Part shown: piece by piece, positions 1-12,900 of the stretch | Layout: each line of letters begins with the position of its first letter | Position numbering within the stretch: position 1 is the first letter of the stretch | The notes under the pieces: generated by a model | Database searches by the model: none | Seen by the model: the letters and a program-made list of their open reading frames with translations, nothing else | What the model was told of the DNA's origin: nothing | NCBI GenBank assembly: GCA_963971405.1 | Contig: OZ020484.1 | Span: 17,422,001-17,486,000, forward strand | Reading direction: 5' to 3' | Length of the DNA: 64,000 nucleotides | DNA from: Psococerastis gibbosa | Taxonomy: Eukaryota > Arthropoda > Insecta > Psocodea > Psocidae | Translations under genes and position numbers: made by a program

Positions 1-3000
1 CTTTTTGTCTTTCTTATTTTTTGACCTTTTCTTTTTAGCTTTCTTTACACTTTCTTCTGAGCTTTCGGAACTACTTCTGACACGTTTCTTTGTCTCTGGG
101 CTACGTTTACGCATTTCCATTGCACGTTTTGTCTTTGCGAACCGTCCGTTCTAAAAAAGACATAAAAAAACCAGTCATTAATAGGAATGTAATATTAATG
201 AGTCATAGTAGCTTTTTATCACTCATTATTCTCTACCATTGGATAGGCATAAACCATTGGGCTTCCAATATAGGGTTTCTCTCGTGACTTCGTGGAAACG
301 AAACATTATGTGTAAACTATTAAAATCAAACAAATTTGCACAATTTCCAAAAAAAAAAGAAAAAAAAAGCATTGGGCTTTAATAAAAGAACAACTTTCTC
401 AGCAAGTTTAAAACAAAGGCTACCTAGGATGATTTTATTTTCGGATTGGGTTCATTTGGAGCAAGGGTAACGCCTATAGAGATATGTCAAAACTCCCGTG
501 GCAGGTAGAATGTAAAACTTGCAGATAAAGCCTGAGTAGCACGTGAGAATTAGAAATATAATATATGAAGAACTAACTGATGATTTGTTTGGGTTCTAAA
601 AAGGCAAACGTGACGCATCTCAATTTTTTTTTTAATTTTTGATGTAGGTAATCGTCGCAAGAGTGCTAAACGCGTAAAATTGAAATTGTTTATTTAAACA
701 ACTCAATAATCATCGGCTATATTTTTGGTGAGTTTCTTCATTTTTTCTGCCTTAGATTTAGACAAATTATTTATAATTCTAAATATATTAATTCAAAATT
801 AAAACTATGGTTAACATGAAAAAAAGACTTTATAGTCTTATTGTTCGCCATTTGTATAGCAATAAAGTCGTTTATTCATTCATTCAATGCCAACATCACA
901 ATTTAAAAATTTCTGAAATTTACTGTTCACTTATTTTAAACAATTGAATTAATACCATCACGTGACATGGTATTATATTAACCCCGGTATTAAAATCGCC
1001 ATGATCGGGCTGCTAGTAACCGATGAGGAAATGCTGCAACGTATAGAGAAAGTGAGAAAATTGGGGGCATCTATTGCCCAGCGGAGGGCCTAATGGATCG
1101 GTCACACGGTACGTCACGATGGACTGCTTCACGTAATCTCGGAACGACATATGCATGGCTGCATCCCAATTTGGACCATCTGTACAGAAACAGGAAACTG
1201 CAAATGCACGACGCACGGGGACCTGAAGAGGCTGGCCGAGGACAGAACGAAGTGGAGGATCCGGAACGGAGGGCTTTAATTTATCTTTAGAAGTTCTTAA
1301 ATCGTTCAGGATCTTGTATAATTGGTTTCTTAACTGTGTGCAATTGATCATAAACTTTTTATTGATTGGAGAAATATAGGTCTGATGATGGTATTAGATT
1401 GCAAGCGGAACTTCGACAAACCTTTGTTTTCCAATGCATTGTGCAATGGCAAATACAATTGTACAAATAATAAAAGTAAAATACAAAAGTCATTATATTC
1501 ATAAAACTACTTACATCATCCGAAGATTCTTCATAAACAGGAACAAAATCAGATTCCTCCAGAGGAATTCGTCTGCTCTCATGGGCCACTACCGCAGAAG
1601 ATAGTACCGTTCGGATCTTCTCCTCACCCCTGAAAATTCAAAATTATATGCACCTTATGCCAACAAACAATATAAATTAGACGACAGTGTCGCACTTTGC
1701 TTACATACGGCTAGCGGTTTCATATTTTGGTTGGGGAGTCACCATTAAAGTGTGACGACTACTGTATGCGTATTTTTCTGATTTTAAATACAAGAAAAAC
1801 GACTGCCCCCATCCCCATTTTGGCATAAGCATCCTCCCCTCATGGCCCTCATTAAAAGCCCTTCAACTTGGAAATCCTGTATTTTTCCTGTGTTGAAAAT
1901 ATACTATTTTAGCCTATACTATCGAAAGGATGAATAAAGCGTGATTATAGTCCAACCTTTCTTTGTGGCATGCTTGAGACCCCGGCGACTATGAACATGA
2001 TCCGAATAACGGGGCCTAAAATGTATTATACTGTTATTATTTCAATTTTTAGACGCTAATTTAAACCCCCTGCCCGTTAATGTACATACATAACATAAGT
2101 GATTTATAATTTAATCACCTCTTTTAAACGAATTAAAAATTATGTGAATACCGTATTATACTGTGTATAGGGTGGTTAGAATGGCAATATACCCAGCTTG
2201 ACGCATGGACGCTGGTTACAACAAGCCATGAGAGCAATGACTATATAGTACTTTCAGGAGGGGGGCGGGGACACAAACATACTGTGTACTATAATATAAA
2301 TAAATATAGTATACACATAATATATACAGCTCTCTTCCCTTGCTTTTCTTTCAATTATTTACTCTGAAACCCAGTTAAATTTACAAAATACTGGTTAGAT
2401 ACTTGCCTGGTGACCACAATAGATGGCGGCACCACTTTTCGAAGAGGAGCTTCAACTTTTGATCCTAGACGATCTTTGACAGAAACTCGACTAGAAGGCG
2501 ATTTCGAAGTTTTAACCACTGTAACATCAGAAATCCAATTAGCCATAAATTATATTTAAGCACTAAACCAATTAGACATGAACAGCATATTTAAAAGAAA
2601 CAGCCATTTGAAAAACCAGCATATTCGTCAGGTGACAAAAACTAGTTTTGTGAGCTCTTGATTTCATTTTTAATTAATGTAGTACATGGCGGCGTATGTT
2701 GCGTGATTGGTCTAGCAGTCAAAGAACAAATACCAATCTAAATGTCCATGACTGAGATGGGAGAAGATAATAATTATTTTGATTAACAGTAATAAACACA
2801 AGTAAAAGTTATTATTATTTTTTGACACACTCCACCAACCAATCGGTAACTTACCGAATATTATTGTTGATTACTAATTTTATTATTAAAAAAATCGAAG
2901 AAACTATTGTAGTTGTAGGACAGCGAGTTACGATTTTACAGTGGGCCAGAATACAGACGAAAATATATTTCACTACCTGCAAGTAATTAATTGTTCTAAG

Positions 3001-6000
3001 TGAAGTCTATAAGATAATAGAGCAATAGCGAACATACCAGGAGCAAAGCCCACTTCCCTCTCCTCATTTTCAGTGGTGACAGGTATTGTAACTTGAATTG
3101 AATTGCTTGGCTTCCTCATGTCTGCTTTTTTGGGACCCTGTAATAAATTTCAATCCGCTGATTTTACATTACAACTCCTTCAGACACTGATGCGAAGAAC
3201 TACTAAGTTTTTTTCCTTCTAAGAGAGTGCAAAGCAACTCTATCCAAATTGTATACAAATAATGTGCCGAAATTGAAATTTTACTGGAAAGCCAATAACA
3301 ATAGATGGAATATGCAAATTTACCTCGTTGGTAACTCGCGAAGCCTGCTCTTTTTCAACGCGACGTTCTTTACTATGACTGGGGGATTCTGAAGAGCCCT
3401 TTTCTCGTTCTGATACTTTCCGCTCTGATTCAGGCTTATCTGTGAAATAACCAAACATAATAATAATAATACAACTGGATTATGGATATCAATGATATTC
3501 GGCATGAGGTGCACAAAAATCTAATCATATTTGAAGCTAATTCAATTTGTGGGGGTTGTATACCCCAAAAATAAAAAAGAATGACAAAATTTGTTTTAAA
3601 TTCACCTACTAGTATATTGTAGTCCTTATAAATGTAAACAAAACCCTTGATATTTCGCTGCAGGGGACAAAAAAAATACATGAAAATGCTCAATTTTCAT
3701 GAAAAACTTGGAAACCTTTACATCGATGTTTCCTAACTTCAGATGTTTCAAGTGCTAAATAGAGCAATATAACCAAACAAGTTGCTTTTCCAGAAAAACA
3801 AATTGGTTTTGAAAAAAAATATGAAAATCTCGAAATTTTTGATAATCCATGCCCACACTTGCTACATTTTCTGGTCATGCTTCGGAGGGCATGTAAAGCA
3901 GGCGGTCCCGATTCTTCCTAGTTGAGTGTAAGAGAGGGCTTTATGGCCCTAACTCCGCTGGGTTGGCTTAGTAATAGAACAAAAAAGTCAATAAATCCAT
4001 TGCATAGCGTACCATGCTATTATTGTGTAGTATTATTAGATTCCAGTCTATGCAATTGTCTTAACGATCAATCCAGTCAAGACAGCCGAAACTAAACAAT
4101 TATTTACCATACGACTAACTAATTATTATCTACTGACGTACAGTATTTCGGTAGCTATACTAATAGATGTAATAAATGTTAGTACGAGGATAATTTTTAA
4201 GGAGTTAGGAATTTTGTCATTAATTACATTAATTACATTAATTCAGTTATTGCACAATTATTCTCTATTAACGTTTAAATTTATTTTATTTATTTATTAC
4301 TTGTACTAATTTTTCACTTGTACTTTTAAAGGGGGGCCCAGCACGGGACTTTTCCTTTGGGCCCCTCCTCCATTTCTTTTTTAATATTGTAAATGCTGTT
4401 TTGATTTGATTAATAAATTTGATTTGAATAAATTTGATTTGAACTATTGTACAAGAAAATTTTACTAACAATGGTTGTAAGTAACTTGAGTAACTTTCAA
4501 GGTGACAGAATTTCTGCTAATAACATAAGCACTAGGCAAACAGGACGCGGTTTCCTTACGGTTCCTAATTACAAATTAACACACAGCAGAAATTCTGTCA
4601 ACTATAGAGGTTTGAGTTACTGTAGTGATATGATCAGGGCCGGATACCTAGAAAATATTACATTGTCTGCAATTAAGAACTATATTTTAAGTCTACTCAC
4701 TGATACAGATTAAAAAACTAACACAAGTCAATTGTGCGGTGATCCCAAACGCGCCTTTATTGGCTTTGTGGCACCGGTTATTAGAAGAATGTGAAATGTT
4801 TTTTTTTGGTTAAATACACGTATTATTATTATTATTATTATTATTTAGTAGGAAAGCATGTCCAGGTTCACTCGTAGCGGCTCTTATTATTATTAAAAAA
4901 CAAAAAAATATATATATATATATTATTCGCTTACAAACAATTCAATGAATGTATCCGAATAACCTCTTCAGTCGCCTCTGTATGTATTGAAAACAAACCT
5001 GAGGATGGTTTCTTGGGATCCCGTATGGCCGTAATCGCCTTTTTAAAAATTGCGTTTTCGGCCCTCTTCAGAACTTCAGTAGTAACTCTCGGCACCTCAG
5101 GTGATAAAGATGAGTGTTTAGCTGGCGCACTGAAACCACCATCTTCGATTTCCCACCGCGATAACTCTGGCATTCTGGCCAACATCTCGGGCGAAATTAC
5201 ATCTTCAGCTTCTGAGAAAAGTAGAAAATAAATATTAATAATTAAAGTGACCTTCAGAGCTGGCCTAGAGATCGTCGTGTGTCTAAGGTCAGCTTCTTAT
5301 AAACATTTGGAGCAGCTATTAGTTCAGATTCGGTCTGAAGAACCATGATGTAAGCAGTTTTGACGTTAGTTGCAGCGGATTGTGGCAATAGCATCAGTCA
5401 CTGTTAAGTCAACGCCACCCCACGTTGTAATTATTTTATAGCGTATAAGACTTTGACCATGGCGGCATGGTCTTCAAGAACCGGGCCATTGCCTTAGGGC
5501 CCGTTTAAAGCAGGCTGTTGATGGAACGGGACCCTGAAGGAAGAAGCCTCTGAAACGATCACAACCCATAAGGCCGGATGTTCGTAGTTCTGAAGTTCCT
5601 GAGCATTTCATGTTAGTGTTTTGTATTTGTTTGAGTTCAATCACCAGTCCTACTAATCTTACCTTCCAGGGTTTTGGGAGATGGAGTACAAAGACCAGCA
5701 TCAGATGGAGATCTAGGTTCGGGATCTTCTGCTTCCGCTGAGGGTAAGACAACACTTTTGTTTACATTTGTTTGAACAGCATACGAACAAAATATCTAAA
5801 CACCATCATTGTATACATGAGCTATGCAGTAACTTACCCTAATTTGAAACAACTGATTTATTACCTACCAAAAATATGACTATAAAAAATGGAAACTAAC
5901 CAACTTCAGCAAAAACAAACAATAAAGTTGTAGCGGTAGCGGTTGAAAGCGGTAGGAATCTGTTTAATTCATTATGATGGCTGGCGACTCAAGAAATTAG

Positions 6001-6931
6001 TGACATACTACATAAACTCGTAGGTACTGACCTATGTGTTTATGGGCCTTACTGTCAATAGCAGCCAGTTGTTGATAAATTCTGCTTTATTCCCATCACG
6101 CGTCTCTGAAAAGTGCCAGAATGGGCACATGATAAAAAAACTCACCCATTTCTACAGGTGGACTAGGGTTTGTCACAAGTTTGTTGGTGAAAGAAGGCGA
6201 CGCGTCTTTCCCAAGTTCCTCCTCATTTTTCAAGTCACCCTAGAAAAGAAGTTAGTAGTACATACGACAAATGTCGAAACCAGTTGTCTTGTTAAAAAAA
6301 AAAAAAATGATGACAGTGATACTAATAAGCAAAGGATTTTATTTTACCTTACGTATGCATGTATATATGTTGTATTATCACAAAAGTACAAAGGGGGACT
6401 ATAATCTAACCATGACTTCAGGAATACTCGGTTTTTTTCATCTTAATATTGAATACAATAATTTTGAACGATATAGTGAACAGAGTAGGAGAACATGGAT
6501 TAGCTTAGGTTAAACAGTTTATAGTTGAACACATGTAGAGTAGTGGTACGGACTCTGACTTTCACCCGAAAGGTTGCTGGTTCGAGTCCTACACTTCCTA
6601 CATTTTCTGGCCATGCTTCGGAGGGCATGTAAAGCAGGCGGTCCCAGGCCTTCCTAGTTGAGTGTAAGAGAGGGCTTTATAGCCCTAACTCCCTAATTTA
6701 TTTATTTATTACCTCATTTTTTATTTGCTCAACAGACAGTTTTATCTCTGCTTCTGGGACATCCTCATTTCTTCCAGTAGCCATTAACTTTCGCTTCTTT
6801 TCTTCCCTTTTTTCCCTTTTCCTCTTTTTACGTGCCTCTCGTTCTTCATCAGTCTCTTTCTCTTTTTTACGTTTCTTTTTATCTTTGTCCTTCTTTTTTT
6901 CTTTTTTCTGAGTTTTTGAGCTCTCAGAAGT
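1..6931 (-). CDS. RBBP6: RBBP6 coding exons 19-27: Lys-rich C-terminal region (incomplete)
   Basis: Exons 6931-6713, 6239-6146, 5737-5663, 5211-4999, 3439-3324, 3137-3038, 2518-2407, 1629-1515 and 150-1. Exon 19 is almost wholly Lys/Glu/Arg (KKEKKKDKDKKKRKKEKE) and resembles a nuclear or nucleolar basic tract. Exon 22 has a more ordered patch (EVLKRAENAIFKKAITAIRD). Exons 25-26 carry KDRLGSKVEAPLRKVV and the acidic EESDFVPVYEESSDD. The last partial exon is Lys/Arg/Ser-rich and open at the window edge. The exon 25/26 intron (2406-1630) uses a GC donor. Identity rests on continuous phase and composition rather than on strong conservation. Confidence 0.8.
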
Positions 6932-9900
6932 CTGAAACAAGAATTGACAACATATTCCTTTTAATGCGTCACGGCAGAAAAATTACGGTACGCTGACTCA
7001 GGTATACTGTGCAAGTGTTACGCGAACAGTCATCTTATAAAATATAAATGATACATGCGATGTGAGCTTGGAGGTTTAGTTGCCATCACCGCTTGAAAAG
7101 TCTCGGTAAGAAATATTTCCATTCATTGGTATGATGACGGACCGGACCTTAATAGGTAACAAGGGAATAGTGATGGAGAAAAGAGATTCCGTACCTGATT
7201 TCATATTTAAAATAATCGAAAGTATAGATATAGAAATAGCATAGAAACAAAAATAAATCGTTATAATACATACAGCGGGACTAGAAATTTTCGGCTTTTC
7301 AACAACAGGTTCCTTCTCTGCGCAATCGGCAACGGGTTTGTCCTCTGTTTTGGGCGGAGACTTTTTCTGCACAACTGTAACTCTTCTGTTACTACTTTCA
7401 TGAGTACGTTTAGATCTATTTGGGCTGGAGCGCTCTTCACTCTTTCTTGCAGCCTTATGGGGCGGAGAGTTGCTCCTTCGAGATCGCTCCTTGTTGCGCT
7501 CAGCAGACGGAGAACGGCGGTGCCTACTCACGCTCCTGGAGCGAGCTCTTTCACCGTATTTGCGATCTCGACTTCGACTTCTCTCACGACTTCCACGATG
7601 TCGTTTCTCTTTTTCTCGACTTCGATCACTACGACCACTACGCTCACGACTTCGTCGATCCCTGAAAGAATTATTCAACACATAATAACCTATATGGCCC
7701 CTAAAATCGGGGTTCTTACACCTATTAGGACAGACACACAAAGCGCCTCGGACATGGGATGGGTATGGGTTGCCAATGGCCTGCCATACAGTAGATTAGA
7801 CCAGTGATTGTATCCACTATCGAGTACTGATACCAATGACTGGGTTTCCACTAACGATAATAAAATAGAATAGATGGTGCACAGGCAGGGCTGACAACAG
7901 AACAGCGGCGCAGTAAGTTCAGCACTTGGTTCACAATCTAAATAGCTTGATATTGACGTGTTGGTAGTATGGCGAGAACCACCCGCTAACACTAGGAAAC
8001 TACTTTTTGCCGATTCATTCCATGGGCTGCGGATGCTCATCCAGCTAGACTGGTTTCCACAAGCTAATGACTAACGGAACCCAATATTTCAATTGAAAAA
8101 AAAACGTACCTGCTGTGTATGGCATCACTGCGAGGACTTTTCTCGCGATCACGATGTCCACGAGAGGGCGAGCGCCGTTCGATACTTGCACTGTGATAGA
8201 CCCGGTCTTCATCGTGGTATCCTCTGGCAATCAACAAATAGATTACAAATGGCATAACATACTGTGCTAGAATGTTGGATTAGGGTAGCTAGCAATTTTG
8301 TAAAACTAATGGAGACGAAAGTGGGCAATAATGATCCGGTGAGTGGCAAAAGAAAGAACCGGTCCGAGTTTACTCGAACGAGCTTTCCAATTTATCAATT
8401 AGTAGATAGAGAAAATGAGTAATTTCATGGTAAATACTTTTCCTATGGTTAAATTTCGGTTATCTCGGGGGGGGGGGGGGGGGGGGGTGTCCTGTCCACC
8501 TGACGTCACTGGAGGTGAGGTAACACCAGATAATGGCAGGGCACGCAATGCATGTTAAAAAAAAAAATATTTTTGCACAAAACCAAATAGTTTTTTGGGA
8601 AAGCAACCTTCCCGGTTTCGTTACTCAATTTAACACCTAAAACATGCCTGAAGGTAGAAATCATCGATAGAAAGAAATTATTTTTTTAGTCATTTCTCAT
8701 TAAAATTTAGTTCTTTTTATTTTTTTGCCCCCAGAAGCAAACTATCAAGGGGCAAGTGACCCCCCGCATTTTATTAACATTAATAACGACTACAATATGT
8801 GTGAATTTAAAAGGAAGCAATTTTTTTAGACTTTTTTTTTTAGTTTTTTGAAAATAACAATAAGTTAGCCCAAAATAAATAAAAACGGTCTCGAGGTATG
8901 ATTTTTGTGAACCTACAAGCTAAATTTCATCAAAATCGACCCAGTAGTTTGCCCGGAAATCGATGAACAGACAGAGCAACAGACAGACAGACAGACATTT
9001 AAAAACCTCTTTTTTGGGTTCCTGGGACCTGAAATCTCGACTATCACAAAGCTTTCCTTATACTACGTATAAATTGGAAAGCATCAATTCTAGCTGGAAA
9101 TGATGGGCAACAGCAAGCCACTCTCACCAACGAGAGAAAATTGTGTTGTCTGGGCCACTCCAGGCTCATACACGGTCACCTTATGGCAAACACCCCGCCA
9201 TACAGTTGCATGTCCTGCTGACCTACCCGGTCTTCGCTGGCCCCAGAGCCCTCCTGCCACTTCCGCAAACACTCCAGAACCCAATTAGAACAACTTCCTA
9301 AATTTTGAACAAATGGAACAATTTTGGACTTTATTGTCACCCAGTACGTATGTACATCGGTACCGCGGCGCTGGTGTCAAAAAGGTCTCGTTTCCGTCTC
9401 TGGGCTGCCATAGCTGACGCCTGTATGTATACGGTTTGAATCTGAATTTCGGTATTACACCTTCGAATTTTTCTTGGACCCATATTTATTGAAACAATAT
9501 TCGAGTGTTTAATAGGGCTAATTATTTTAATAATTTATGAAATCTAAGAAACTCAGTGCTTCGTAATGCCTGGTCGCACTGTACGTCGAAGGAATTGCAT
9601 GTTAGGCTAACTGTCAATTATCGAATTAAGTATAAAGTAATAAATACTGTACCTGGATTTCGAGTTTGACCGGGAACGCCGATGACGACTGCAACAAACA
9701 ACAGAATGGTGGAAAAATCAGCAAATACAACCAAATGTTCAGGAAGTTATGGCGTACCGACAAGTTACAAAGATATGCATAGGGTCTATATAGATTGTCA
9801 AATATTTGTAAGTGTTCATTCACCTGAAATCATCCCAACGAGGAGATCGGTCTCTTCCTTGGTCACGGTAGCGATCGCGGTTCGGACTATAACCTCTCGG

Positions 9901-12900
9901 TGGCGAATTTCCATACTCGTCGCGAAACCTAGCATAGCAACGACAAATTCATATTAGGGAAATTATAACAATATAAGGGATAGATTGGGAGTTGATAAAA
10001 GTCGTGAGGCCAGTTGGTGATAAGCTCAGGACAATGAAATAAAGCATCCCCACTGCGACTATTCAAGACACGTTCAGAGCTTACGTGGCAGTGGAGATGA
10101 ATGAAAAATAACCGTGTAATCAAGTGAAAACAATTTAGTCAGAATAGTGAATCGTAAATTGTGGTAGTTGCACTGTTTAACTTTTACCACAGACATAGTC
10201 ATCTCATCTTACCGTACATTAATTATCTTAACACAATCCAAGCAATTAACAAGGCACATTACTTGCTCATACATGGAGTTGCGCATTAAGAAAAATACCA
10301 CGCATCTCAAAACAGAGGATAATGTCGACAACACGCAGTATTGCAACGAATTGTGACTTCAAGCGGTGCACTCACCGTGGCTAATGCTTTTCTAAACTAC
10401 TTTGGTCAATTTTATTAACAGCTTGATGTAATCCATACACTTTTTGGTCGTGAAAAAAACAACTATTAGATACTTTTAAGTTTTTAATGCGCTGAGTCTG
10501 AAGAACGTTCAATATTGGCTGTCATCTAATAAAATTGATGAAGTAAGAGTGGAAGAAGCATAGCCAATTAAGTATAGGAAGGATGTCTGTCATCCATAGA
10601 AAGGCTAATGGTGGCATTTGATGACTTCAGATAGGTAAACAACACTCCATGGTCAATAGTGTAAGGAACAGGCAACAATAGTTACTGCCATTGGAGCAAA
10701 GAGCGCAATACACTACCTGAGCCGGAGGTAGGGCTGCAGCAGTCACGAGGATGGGGTGTCGTCCAGCGGTAGTGGAAACCCCAACAGCAGTGAAGTTTTC
10801 CTTCTGGGATATTATAGCTGTCAATACCAATTATTCTTCTCTAGTAAATGACAAATAATACTCATCAAGAAACGTTACGCAAGTGCAACATAGAAAAATA
10901 TAAATATAAAATTACAGTGCTTGTTCACATTTAAACATAAGTTTGTTTCACATTGCAAATTTAAAAAGCAAATATATATAATTGCATGTACGTAGCTGTT
11001 ATTAAAAATGCGTCAGTTAATTATCTTGAATATTTGAACTACCATTTGTATAAAAACAAACATTTGGACGCAATATTGAATGATAGAATGCTTTATAGTT
11101 GCGCAAGCCTACCTGCATAGGACAAAGTATGTTTTAATTAAAGTAACAAATAAATTAATTTAAACATGGAATGTGCATGATCCGTGACCGATCCAGTACC
11201 CTTTTTAACAATGGACAACTTACCCTAACTATGAACATAAAAGTAACATTAACATAACTAAAGAAGGAAACTTGAATTTTTAGCCTAGTTAGCATAATGC
11301 ACAAAATTTTCCGATTTTGACAATGTCTCAAGTTTCAAAGGCTAAATTTTTAACACAAAAATGACGAAAATGTTTGCTTTTCTTTAGTAAAGCTTTTTAA
11401 TTGAGCTATGTACAGGAAGATTAATACTTTCCAATTGCTTGTAAAATAAAGTTAAAAATTCAGGAAATAATTTCTTCAGCTAAAAAGAGCACCGGCTTGT
11501 CACGCCTTAAGAGAAATCCCGCTAATAATTAGCATATAGGTTTACATAATGGGCACATTTACATCATTCAGTTAAGATAAATCACATAAAAGTGGAAACT
11601 CAATTATTACGAACGTTACCGATTGTATACAGAAACACGCGGGCACGATCTCACAACATAATAGAAAAAGAATACAATACAATCATGGGTATCGCATGAA
11701 AGAATAGATAAAAATTTGCGCCTCCTGGCATATTTCAAGAAGTATAAAGGCAACTTAATTAATTTTACATAATAATAATGAAATTGCACAGTCCGCAGTA
11801 TTTTCATGTAAAATTATTATACATCAACTCAGACCTGCTGTCCCATAGATATTATCTCACTACCGACATAAGGATGCAAGTAATAATTAATTCTTTTCGG
11901 CGGACCATTACATACAGTTTATATAAGCGTTTGAGGAGTGTTTCTAAATATTCTTCCCTAAATAAATTTAAAAAACCGGTGTAGAAGTTTTGGCTTTAGC
12001 CATCAGAGAATGTGTCTTAGATCAAACAGGATCAGACACAAAAAACACAATGCACAATAATAATACAATTACCAAAGCTCCGCAATAGTTTCAGTTTCTT
12101 AGGCTTACTGCATGATCGATATGTAAAAAAAAACATGTAAAAGCACAGTGAAAACATTTCCACTGCGTCAGGTAAGGGCACAATCAGTTGAATAAATTAA
12201 GACATACACTGTTTTCGATGTGTTTCAGTTAATCTAGCAAGGGTGGGGAACCAACAATCTTTTGTAGGCCTTACCGATACAATAAATGTTGTGACACATG
12301 AGGGAACAGACTCAAATTATGTGACTGTGGACTATTAAACATCGAAAAAGATATTAAAACAGGACATAAAATTGTAGCAGGAAATAACAAATGGAGGCTT
12401 GTGAAAGGTTAGTAATACAAAAGTACACCGATAATAGGAGTAAATAATATTCAAAACAAAGTAAGGCAAACACTAGAGTAATATCTGCACTAATTATAAA
12501 AGTGAATGTGAAAACGCTTACTGTAAAAATAAAACAATGTACGCTAAAGCCTGAGACGAACGTGCGTGCATGCAAACCATCGTTCAGTAAACAGGCTCAA
12601 ATGAGTGAAATATGGAATGGGTGACATACAAATGAGCCAGCTAGAATCAAGTTACAAGGTCATTTGTCAGATGAGAAAAAGTGGATTCTTGCTACCTATT
12701 GCAATGCAAAATACTCTCAGTAAGATTGTAGACAATATTAAATTACTTCTTACTCTGGGATATTTATTTTCAAACAATACGCTCTTTGGAAGACTTGAAC
12801 GATATGACTAAGAAATTCATCTAGCCACAGCAACCACAATGCTAGTGTAAAACTTAGGAGGCTTTCAGAAAGAACTATATGCACTGGGACCCATTAGCAC

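Noticed and set aside
4447-4713. An 88-codon plus-strand frame considered as a small gene.
   Set aside because: No recognisable domain, no splice or promoter context, and it lies in an intron next to repeat sequence.
7400-7807. Long plus-strand open frames opposite RBBP6 exon 18.
   Set aside because: They are mirror frames of the RS-repeat coding exon on the minus strand, a usual effect of Arg/Ser codon composition.
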